A stretch of 18,997 nucleotides of DNA, taken from Spirogloea muscicola. Taxonomy: Eukaryota; Streptophyta; Zygnematophyceae; Spirogloeales; Spirogloeaceae. Both the position numbers and the translations under genes were made by a program. This document shows, one piece after another, positions 1-12,114 of this stretch. The DNA lies in the NCBI GenBank assembly GCA_009602725.1, contig WELB01000090.1:402148-421144 (forward strand). Reading direction: 5' to 3'. The notes beneath the pieces are model-generated. The model made no database searches. It worked only from the letters and a program-made list of their open reading frames with translations, and was not told where the DNA came from. How positions within the stretch are numbered: the stretch's first letter is position 1; every line of letters begins with the position of its first letter.

Positions 1-2937
1 CCAGCGCTGGCCAACGGCGGCGGCGGCGGCGGGCCGGCGCGCAGCAGCTTGGTGGACGAGGTGATCGGGCAGGCGCGCGGCGATGGCGGTGCGGCGCTGG
101 CGCGGCGCAAGGACCGCCTGACGCGCATCACACACATGCTCTTTTATGCCTCGCGCGGCGAGACGCGCGCGCTGGAGGAGCTCCTGGCCGAGGGCGCCGA
201 CGTGGACAGCGCCGACTACGACGGCCGCTCGGCGCTGCACCTCGCCGCGTCCGAGGGCAAGGTCGAGGCCGTGCGCCTGCTGCTGCGCCGCGGCGCCCAG
301 GTCAACCCGCGCGACCGCTGGGGCTCCACGGTGAGCCCCCAATCGGTGGCAGCTTCCCCAGCTAGAGTGCCATGTATCCTGGCTGCTTTCCCATCAGAAA
401 TTATGCCTTGTATCGTGGTATTGAGAAGGAGCTCAGGTCGCAAGTGGCGACGTGATCGGAACGTGATGGGACATGCCGTCTGCGGCGTGCTTTAGCCGCT
501 GTCCGATGCGAAGCACTACGGCTACGAGGCCATCGTCAACATCCTCAAGGCTGCCGGCGGCGTTGAGACGGTGAGCAGAGACTTGGCAGCACAGCCGTGC
601 CTCTGGCAATTGGGCTGACCAAAAGGACACTCGAGGCGCCAATTCGGACTTCCATTGCACAGCTGCAACTGCAAGAGAAGGCTGCAGCAATGCTGGAGCC
701 ACGCTGCTGTGCCACCAAGGTGCCACCAAGGTGAATGCTGTTGGTGCAAGTATCACTGGCAGCAGCAAAATTGAACTGGCATGTTGGCGCGCAGGAGGAA
801 GGGCGCGTGGCGTCAGCGGCGCAGCGCGTTGAGGCGGAAGTGCCGGACTGGGAGGTGGACGCTGACGAGATTGACCACAAGAAGGGGAAGCTGGTTGGCA
901 AGGTACTGCTCGCTTGGCCTGCTCGCCCTCAGCATTGCATGGTGGCAATTGCGAAGGACAGTTGTGACTTCCTCGTCTGAAACTTACGATTGAAGCCTTC
1001 TGGCGGTGTACATGCAGGGCGCGTTTGGCGTGATCTGCAAGGTGATGTGGCGTGGCACTCCAGTAGCGGTCAAGATGATGCTGCCCTCGCTCAGTAATGA
1101 CGAGCAGCTCGTGTGAGCCCTGCGACTCTCAATGCTAACGCCTGCGTCATCTTCGCCCTCGTCACGAGCAATTGGTCTCGCTTTGCTGTGAGGCTACGGG
1201 GCTCCCTCACTACGGCGGCTGTAATGATGGCGGCGGTAGGGGCGAGTTCCGCGACGAGGTGGCGCTGCTCCCAAAGCTGCGGCACCCCAACATTGTGCAA
1301 TTCATGGGGGCCGTCACCGTCACCAAGCCGCTGATGATCATCACCGAGTATCTGCCAGGGGTGCGCCAAGGACCTCCCAAGCAACCTCCCGCCTCTGCCG
1401 CCAAGCCCAATTAGCTGCAAGAACCCCACCTGGCTGGTCTTGACTCCGTACACGACGGATTCAATTTAAAGACAGATGTGACCTTTGACTTGAACTTTAC
1501 AACTGTTGTGAGACATGGCAGGGGGATCTGCACCAGGTCTTCAAGGACCGGGGTCCACTGCGACCCGAGGCGTGCGTCAGCTACGCCCTCGACATTGCCA
1601 GGTGACGGTGTTGCCAGACCTGTCTCTCTGCTTGTCGCTGCTCATCTCACATGTTGGCGCAATCTGGTTATACGTTTTGTAAATTCAATTGTATGATGGT
1701 GCCGCCATCCCAGCTCAAAATTCCTCTCACTGCCGCGGTGGTGCAGGGGGATGAATTACCTGCACAACCACAAGCCAAAGGCCATCATTCACCGCGACCT
1801 GAAGCCCAGGTCGCCACCTCAAATCTCTGCATGCCTGCACCACGACCTTCTCAGGACTTGCCTGAAGCTGCCGTCTGCCGTCTGCAACATACATCAGCCT
1901 GAGCACGTTGCGAACTCGCCGGAACATCCAATGTGTTGGGTGCTCGAGCATCGCTAACCCTGCCCACGTGGGATGCTGCAGGAACCTCCTGCGGGACGAG
2001 GGCAACCATCTCAAGGTGGCGGACTTTGGCCTGAGCAAGCTTGTGCAGATGGACTCACTGCACGAGGTGTACAAGATGACGGGCGAGACTGGCAGCTGTA
2101 CGCTTTGTTCACCCGTCTTGACGACTTGACATTGTCATTCAATTTCACAGCATGGATGTCTTCCATTTATATGCACCACCAATGTAGGAAATTACTGCAT
2201 GTATGAAATCCTGCTGACATTTGCCTGTGTGCATGGGGTAGACCGCTACATGGCACCCGAGGTTTATCGACACGAGGCATACGACCGAAGTGTGGACATC
2301 TACTCGTTCGCTGTTATCACACATGAGGTGCGGATTTTCAGTAGCCCCCTCACGAGCTGCAAGATATGTCGCTCCTGCCTGCGAGCCTCTTGTAGTGACC
2401 AGCACAACGAGTACGGCGGGGGCGCTCAGAGGTGTTCCGCTGGCCAATTGCGCAGCAATGCAAGTCCAAGAGCCCATCCAGCGGTTATTTGGTGCTCACG
2501 CTCGACCTTTGCAGATGTTTGAAGGGTTGCCGCCGTTTGCACGGATGAAGGCGGAGGACGTTGCCTACTCAGTCGCCATGGAGGGCACGAGGCCACCATT
2601 CCGTTCCAAGGGCTACCCGCCGCACATGAAAGAGTGAGTTGCTGGCGCTTCACAATTGTGAGCTCGTCCATCCAATGCAAAACTGGCATTGGTGTCCATG
2701 ACGGTCATGCTGGTTAACCAGCAAAGGGGGTCTCTGTGCTGCAGCAGTGCCCTTTGGGGCCTGCATGCGGGGACATGTGGTGCCACTGACATTCAGACGA
2801 CGCTGCTCGTCTTTGCCACCAGATTGATCTCGAAGTGCTGGGCGTCGCGGCCGCGCGACCGGCCCAGCTTCGCAGAGGTCATCGAGATTTTGGAGGCCGT
2901 TGAGGCTGGCATGGCGAGTCAGAAGGAGCACGTGTGA
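1..2937 (+). CDS. Ankyrin-repeat protein kinase, plant ILK-like (5' partial)
   Basis: This is a Ser/Thr (Raf-like C1, integrin-linked-kinase-like) protein kinase with N-terminal ankyrin repeats, probably cytosolic signalling. Exons: 1-330, 496-570, 795-902, 1018-1112, 1240-1360, 1522-1601, 1747-1809, 1982-2097, 2242-2327, 2515-2633, 2823-2937 (stop TGA). All junction phases agree and give 435 visible residues; the start lies off the left edge. Visible residues about 46-130 are ankyrin repeats (DYDGRSALHLAASEGKVEAV; DRWGST joined to PLSDAKHYGY). The kinase domain shows the Gly loop GKGAFGV (170-176), Lys190 in VAVK, Glu209 in FRDEV, HRDLKPRN (Asp287), DFG (Asp305) and APE (334-336), so it should be active. 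From memory, plant ILKs often have HRDLEP and a degenerate Gly loop; this one is canonical. The exon 3 acceptor could instead be at 825, removing ten residues. Donors of the GTGCGN type recur. The architecture call is firm; substrates are unknown. Confidence 0.93.
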
Positions 2938-3245
2938 TAGGCACTTGTGCTTGAGCTGGATCCTGACCTGCGCCGTCGTTCCACGTGCTACGGCGAAGAT
3001 AAGGCAGCCCAGCACGGCAGCCTTGTCAATGTCAGGCATGCAGGGCCTATCGCTGCTGCTCGCCAGACTGCCAACTGCAAAGGCATCCACCAGTGGTGGC
3101 ATCAAGAGCAGCAAGCTTCAGGCTGGCAAGCAAGTGCCTGGTGGACAGCCTGCACTGGATCCTTTACTGCGGTCCTGGACGCACTCATTGTGGGCGGCGT
3201 CTCATAGTGATTGGGTGCTGGGAGCTAGCTCAGGCGCCCATTGTA

Positions 3246-3250
3246 TGTAA
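3246..3250 (+). terminator. Likely poly(A) signal TGTAA of the kinase gene
   Basis: TGTAA, the usual green-algal (Chlamydomonas-type) polyadenylation signal, lies about 310 bases after the kinase stop, and no other gene intervenes. A second TGTAA at 3599-3603 is a possible alternative. Known signal type, inferred function. Confidence 0.45.
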
Positions 3251-3724
3251 AATAAGTTACCAAGGGCCACACGCAACAGCGAGGCTGTGGCTAAAGGGTC
3301 TAATCTGCCTGCAGAGCAACTGGGTTCGCTGCGCAGGGCCTGTATGACCAATTTGCGTCATGGCGTCTTAGTTGTCAACTCAACAAGCGCCGAGTCAGCG
3401 ATGCTGCTCGGCAAGGAAGGCGAGAGAGGTGTTCCAAGACGCCCAAACCATAGGGTGCTTCTGGTGGACAGGTAAGTATGCAGGCGTGGGGTAAGGAGAA
3501 GTGTCGTATATCTGAAGCATTCAAAGGCCAAGATGGCCTAAGCACAACGGCAAGCACAGGTGATGGCGTTACATCACCTACTGCAAATGGACCCGCCCTG
3601 TAACCACGCGTCAACACATGAAGGCCGCTAATCGATGCCTAAATACTAGATGGCAACATTTCAAAGTGGGGTTTACGGCTGCTCCCTGAGCAACTCCGCC
3701 TTAAACCCCGCCAGGCGGTCAGCC
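3251..3724. other. Intergenic spacer between kinase and DUF2358-like gene
   Basis: No convincing coding exon was seen on either strand. It probably holds the end of the kinase transcript and the promoter and 5' leader of the next plus-strand gene. No clear TATA box was seen. Confidence 0.4.
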
Positions 3725-6120
<2,396 letters not shown>

Positions 6121-7417
6121 ATCAGTGGAGGGTGGCACCGCAAGGATGAACACTGCAGTGGACATGCGAAAGGATTATCGGGGTGCGAGCGAAGGCGACA
6201 GGGGGGGTGTGGTAGAAGAGGAAAGTGCTGCAGTTGCTGAGGCTGGCCATGAGGTTCTGCAGTTGACGGGAGACTCCAAGTACGAGATGGCCAGGTCAGG
6301 GAAGGTGAGCAGCAACTCCAGTACTGACAGCCTAATTGTTGTAGGCAGGCATCAACGTGTGAAATCTCATCGTCCATTTCTTCCTCAAGTGTCCACCTAT
6401 CTCAGGCTACCCCATGCCATTTATGTTGCAGAAGCTGGACGAGCTTTTGTATGTGACAATGTCATTATCACACAGAGTGGTATGCACAGTGCATCTGACG
6501 AGCCCGGAAATTGCTCTCTGACGCCCGTCGCTGTTGGGCTGCAGGTTACCTCAATCACTTCAGGCTGGTATGTACTCGAAGGCGACGGTGCAGCCCAGTT
6601 GGCCAAGGCCCACCTCTATCTTGTGGCGCTGGCCAGGTACTGCGAAAGGCTGCCCGTTAGTCTACTTTGAATTTGACGTGCCAAATGAGATGCCAGCCAG
6701 TGCCAGTAGCAGAGGGCCTGGAAACCTGATGTATCCGTGGGCGGAAGTCAGCTCACAACGGGAGGGCCTATGCATTAGGGGTCTTGGCACTGTCAAATGC
6801 ATGTCATCAGACAGCTAAGTGATGCTGGCTTAATTAGCTGCATATCCTGAATGACAATGCGAGGGTGACGCCGGGTCTGGAAGAGATGGAGTGTAAGCCA
6901 GAGAAAATGACCACCATACTCTCGTGAAGCAAGCTAGGCGTGGAGCTACTGCAGCACATCACGATGCTCAGCAGTAGGCAAGGCTGTGCTACTTGGAAGA
7001 GTCTTGGAGATCGTAAAAAAGAATGGTGTTACTCGCAGCTCTATGAGCTGTTCACGGAGCCTCTGTCAGCTACTGGGTCTGGGCTTAAGAGCGGCTGCCT
7101 GTTGCTATGGCTGCCAACGTTAGCCCAGACGAGGGCTGTCTGACGCCTCAGCACGGGCCTTTGACATGTGCACCTCAAGCAGTACCAACGTCCTGCAGAA
7201 GACCAAGGTCAGCTCAACGACCACTAACACATTGAGGCAGTCAGGAGGCCGGAGCACCTGCGGCAGGCACTGGAGGCCAGAGGAGTTGCAGGCCTGTGTT
7301 CGATCTTAAATAAATAAAGAATGGTGGGCCGGAGCACACATGGTTGATTTGCTACTAAGTGCGGCTGATAAAAGCCATCTAGTTGCATAAGCCCCAGGGG
7401 CTTGTGCGGCTTGGCGG
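6121..7417. other. Stretch with no resolved gene model
   Basis: This lies between the tentative end of the DUF2358-like gene and the GAUT stop on the other strand. It has short open frames and some good splice-like sites (GTATGC at about 6480, GTATGT at about 6569), for example around KLDELLYVTMSLSHRV near 6431. I could not join these in phase into a recognisable protein. They may be missing 3' exons or the 3' UTR. An AATAAATAAA-like stretch sits at about 7308-7318. Confidence 0.4.
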
Positions 7418-10400
7418 TCAGTTAAAGTTGCAGGCTTGCATGTACTCCATCTCATAGTCAACGTACTTAGTCCAAAAGCCTCGATACTGTGCAAAGTACA
7501 ACATCAACTAAGTCAATACGTCTTTAAGTGGTTCTCACTAAATTTAACAGCGTGGTGGCTGCAATGTAGCGAGGCTACTGCGATGGTTATTGCACATTGC
7601 ATCGTCATGACAGAGATATGTTGCATGACAGCTTGATTTTGTCATTTTCAGTGCCTCTGCTTGTCTTAGTGATCTCAGGGAGCCTATGGCTAACAGACAC
7701 CCCCTTCACCTATCAATTAGAGCTACTGTATCCACGATGATGGTGAGTCTTTGGCAGCAGACCTGGTGCATTGCAAGATCTAGCCAAGGCTTCATATTTC
7801 CGTTGTAGTGGATAACAGCCGCAGCTTTGACCTATAACCACAGAGAAGACACGTAAGACAATGTACAGTGCAAGCTTGCACCCTGCACAATGGCAAGCTC
7901 TGAGGCCGGTTGTCATAATGCATGGAACATCTGCAGCTCACTATGTTGCTGCAAGAAGTAATCATGCCAAATTGCTAGAATCTAGTCATGTATCAAATGG
8001 CGTGCTTGCTACTTCCACTGTTGCACATCTGCACATCAGATGCCAGCTGCCTACCTTTTCTAAGTTGATGTTGGGATTGTAGCCAAGACCTAGGACATGC
8101 CAAGACTTGTCCAAGGGCTTGGTAGTCTTGTAGAAGGTGATGAGACCAGGTGGAAGCGTGCCCAGCTTCCACAGTAAGCGGTCCTCGTTCTGTCTCACCA
8201 AAGCATGCAAGACACAAGAGCTATAAATACAGATGCCACTGACCCTTTTATCATTAGGACTGCTATTGGCAAGCACAACAAGCCTTCAACCTGCTTCCGC
8301 ACAGGCTTGCCCTTTGAGTCACAACATCAATATTCACTGCTGAAAGTCGTCATGCTTTATCCAGCTGCCAGGTTGATGCATGCTACTACTCTCGGAATCT
8401 GGCAGGTAAAACGCTGGGGACGGAGCACAAGGGGCTGCGGTGCCATAATCGGGTCAAACTCGCACCCTTGACTGCCAATAATGATATTCCTCAGTGCAGT
8501 TTTCTCGCCTCCAGGAGTCGAGGTCAAAGAGATTCATCCCATATGCCCAGCCGCAGGCCTTGGGGTTGAAGCTCGCCGCAATGAGGGGATGAGAGAAATT
8601 CATGTACTTCTCATAGCGATGAAACGATCCAAAGCACGTTTCCACAGCACCATTCACATTGCCTTCCATGTCAACCTCCCACAGCCCAGTAAGGTCTTGT
8701 TGCACGACAATGTCATCGTCTAGGAACAGGACCTTGTTGAGCTTGGGATACATCTCCGGCAGGTAGAAGCGCAGGTGGTTGAGCATCGACAGGTACTTGG
8801 GGTTGCGGAACTTGAGATTTGACGAGTCCTTTGTGGCGTTCTCCATCTTGTTCTCGAAGTAAAATTTCTGTTCCGTGAAGGCCACAAGTGGGTGCTTAAC
8901 ATTTGCAAGTGACAAAGGACACATGCAAATTCCGCTATGCCATGGCTGACCTTGACCACGTCAGACTAGATCCAGGTGTAAAAATCTGCTGCCACATCCA
9001 GTCAGAGCAAAGCCTCGGCATCATAATAAAGAAGAATGCGCAACTTGCTCGAATGACGTACCTGCAGGTTGGCAGATTCGAGCTGCTTCAGAACTGGGAC
9101 ATACGAGGAGTTGAGGAACTTGTAGTCTTCCACGGCCCTGACCTCAATGTGAGCACCGGATAGCGGCCTTTTCTTGAACCAGACGAGCATGGCCCCAAGA
9201 TTCAACTTGTCTGCAAATATTCACCGAGCACTACTGTCAGGTTTTTGCGAGACTTGCCTCCAACAGCGTAATGAGATCAATATCATATAAGTGGCCTACA
9301 TTGCTTTGCACCTGTGACAACATGGAAGACATGAAGCTCGGGCTCCTTGGCATTCTGCACAGCCGAATTCACGACGACTGATGCAGCCACCACATTGTCT
9401 GAGAAAATGGCGTAGTGATACAAGGACGGGTCTTCCCACTCTGATCGAGGCTTGTCTTCCCGCTTGTACAACTCTGCATAATGCACAGGTGAACAACTAC
9501 ACAAATACTTATATGTTGACTTACACATACACTACGACAGCGTTGCATTCAACCTCTGCACTCTTGCAACAGAGTGATGTGTGTTCTTCTGCTGCAAAGT
9601 GCTGTCAGTATGCAAGTGGATAATGAACGGCTAACCTGGGTTGGCCACCAACTCCTCCATCAGGCGCATGCCAATGCAGTTTAAGCTCTTGGGCAATGAT
9701 TTGGCTGCAATCAGGCTGGAGAACGCCCCCTGCTTCTTTGCCTTGTTCAACTGGTCGTTGAGAGCAAAGATGGTGTCCTTCAACTTCTGAATCTTGAGCT
9801 GCATTACAAGGAGTAGCGTGTCTGATATGTCAGCTTGACATCCTCCATTGTTCCTGACTGTGACCTCTGTTAGAAGACACAGAAGCAGTCAGTCTGCACT
9901 AGTAGGCACAACACTGATGCCCTGCTCGACTGCAGCGTCGAGCCAAAGAAACCCTAGCTAACATGTCTGTGACCAATGCTGGCCCGTATCACCAATCCAC
10001 TGGCAAGTAATCTAACTCACAGAGGCTGCACTATGTGCTCTTGCACATTATAAGCATCAACTTAGGGTGTGCTTTTAAAGATGATGTAGAGGAGGTGCTG
10101 TTGGTGCCTTGGGCTACTTGGACGATCTTCTTTACCTGGTTGTCAAAGAGGTCCTTGGCATCCATAACAATCTGCTTGGACATGCGCATCCGCTCCTTCA
10201 GCTCCTTCTCCAGGTTCTGCAAGTCCTTGGAGTCTGTCAAGGGGTCCGTGAGGAGGGCCTGAATGTAGGGGAAACAAGCAAATTGGTGGAAAGCTTAGAG
10301 CATTCTGAATGAAGCTGCATTCCTGCAGTCAAGCAAGGCAAGGCTGCCAATCCCTTGACTCGAATCCTCATGCAAATGCCTGCTTTACTTTGCCACATAG

Positions 10401-11284
10401 AGGAAAAAGGCCAAGACAATGGGCCTGACAGTGCAACTCTGTCCATCCTGTTATACTTACTGACTTAAGACTGGAGGGCCCGAAGGTGCATCTAGCAAGA
10501 CGCCCAGTGACTTTAGAAAAAGCAGAGCAATGAGGGTCTGTTTCTGTGACTGGGGAATGTACCTTGTACTCTGGCCGCTCGAGGAGCTCCGTGAAGTTGG
10601 CGCCCTGCTCCTCGAACAGGCGCACCTGGCGCGTGAAGTCCAGCTTGGCCTTGCGCGCGAACGCCGTGTACGCCCGGAGCAGCGTCACCTGGTCCCTGGC
10701 CTGCCGCAGGTAGCTGTCCGCCTTGAGCTTGAGGGGGTCCGAGGACGGCCGCAGCGCCTGCAGCGTTCGCGAGACGTAGGCATGGAGGCCGCCCACGCCG
10801 GACGCCGCAGCCCGTCCTTCGCTCACACGAATCTGCATTTAATTATTAAAGATGGGAGATGGCTGATAAGCTGCGAGCCAGCCCAATGGCCGCACTGGCG
10901 CTCCAACAATCAAGCGGCGACAATGGCGCGGCCATTGGAGTGCCACCACGGCGTGAAGCTGTGGACAAGTGAGCGGAGCTCCCAGTGCCGCGGCAGAGCC
11001 GCCGCTGGGAGAGACGACGGGCGCGCCGCTCGAGCGCCGTCTCGGGCGGACCCGTCGGCTATGGTGCTAGTGGCCTCACCGGCGGCGGCGGCGGCGCGGA
11101 GGCCGCCAGGAGGCTGGCGAGGGTGACGACGGCGCAGAGGAGCAGGCCGCCGAGAACGGCGCGGTACGGCAGCAGGCGCGCGCGGACGGGGCGCGCGGCG
11201 NGCGGCGGTGGCGGCGGCCTGGCGGGCGCACCGGCTGTCCTTGCTGCGGCCGGTGGCGCTGTCGACGACGGTGGACTTGACCAT
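7418..11284 (-). CDS. GT8 family glycosyltransferase, GAUT (galacturonosyltransferase) type
   Basis: A Golgi type II membrane glycosyltransferase; plant GAUTs transfer galacturonate from UDP-GalA onto pectin. Exons, in order of reading: 11284-11080, 10832-10563, 10258-10136, 9798-9636, 9473-9312, 9210-9062, 8867-8466, 8189-8055, 7831-7763, 7486-7418 (stop TGA). Every junction after exon 1 is in phase; total about 581 residues, normal for the family. The N-terminus is MVKSTVVDSATG, then a basic stretch RPVRARLLPYR and a membrane anchor AVLGGLLLCAVVTLASLL, then a Pro run. A stem region follows (LRQARDQVTLLRAYTAFARK; DPLTDSKDLQNLEKELKERM). The catalytic domain has YHYAIFSDNVVAASVVVNS, LNHLRFYLPEMYPKLNKVLF, LDDDIVVQ (metal-binding DxD), CGWAYGMNLFDL, LWKLGTLPPGLITFY, HVLGLGYNP and IHYNGNMKPW. 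All GT8 motifs are present. The start ATG at 11284 is the only sensible Met, but its frame meets the anchor's frame only if bases are missing or extra at the N at 11201. The acceptor substrate in this alga is unknown. Confidence 0.92.
11201..11201. other. Single N that breaks the GAUT reading frame
   Basis: Upstream (minus strand, 11284-11202) the open frame starts with Met. Downstream the basic/anchor segment lies in a different frame. The N sits in a G+C-only repeat-like stretch, so it most likely stands for an unknown number of bases rather than one. Confidence 0.75.
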
Positions 11285-12114
11285 CGAAGGCGAAGCGGTG
11301 TGGATGAGGAAGAGGCACTCCTTGGGTGTCTGGGGATGGCCGCGCCAGGAGCGACGGACGTCGGCGCAAGGAGGCGGCGGCGGCGGCGGCGGCGGCGGCG
11401 GGGGTCCCAGCTGGCGGTCAAAGCCGCCGCCGCCACGGCGCCCGGCCCGCGCGCCTAGCTAACGGCCGGCGCTTAATCGCGCAGACTGCCTCCGAAACCT
11501 TTCAGATATCTTGCACATTCTTTTGAGACGGCCTCTCAAAGCCATTGCCTTCTACTTGGAAGCACTGTTTATTTCGCACTCAATCCGCCGCGTGGGTTGC
11601 TCCACCGTGGTAACTACAGCCCCTCAGAGATAACTCTCCCGCTACCTGCAGTCGCTTTCGTGCCTACCCGGAGCAGCCCCGCCGCCGCCGCCGCCGCCGC
11701 AGCGCCCGGCTGCTCGGCGGCTGCACGGCCCGCTCGCTCGCTTGCCAGCTGCGGCGCCCCGTCGGAGGGCCACTGCCACACAGCCGCGCCACCGGCGGGG
11801 CGGAACTTCGCGCGCTCTCTCACGCCGCACGGGCCCGGGCTCCGCTTGCGAGGCCGTCTCGTTGTCGTTGCCGAGACGGCTTGTTGGTTGTCGTCCCCCT
11901 CCGCGTGCGCGCAGAGGCAAGCGCAGCGGGCCTTGGACACAGCCTGAACGTCGCTGGCGATAGAGGCAACTGCCGTCTGGCTCGCTGTCGCCCTGCTCTT
12001 GCTGCTCAGTCCGCAGCTTCGCACCCCTCAGAGCCCCCGCACTGCACCGTCTTGGGAAGACTCTACTTGATCTGTAGGAAGCCGGTCGCGAGACCACTCC
12101 AGCGACGTCACAGC
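11285..12114. promoter_or_regulatory. GC-rich spacer, possible divergent promoter region
   Basis: The spacer lies between the GAUT start (minus) and a candidate plus-strand start at 12115. It contains (GGC)n near 11371-11400 and (GCC)n at about 11681-11701. These make long Ala/Arg-coding open frames in all phases, which I do not take as genes. A bZIP/CRE-like core GACGTCA sits at 12104-12110, directly before the 12115 ATG. No TATA box is evident. Promoter function is inferred from position only. Confidence 0.35.

Noticed and set aside
711-732. Tandem duplication of an 11-base TGCCACCAAGG unit
   Set aside because: It is a real direct repeat in a kinase intron but too short and isolated to interpret.
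6125-6670. 181-codon plus-strand open frame
   Set aside because: It crosses good splice-like sites, has patchy composition and no recognisable domain; parts may be exons but the whole is unlikely.
8205-8723. Plus-strand open frames opposite GAUT exons
   Set aside because: They are antisense shadows of conserved GT8 coding sequence on the minus strand.
10355-10375. tRNA B-box-like GACTCGAATCC
   Set aside because: There is no A box, acceptor stem or anticodon arm around it; it lies in a GAUT intron.
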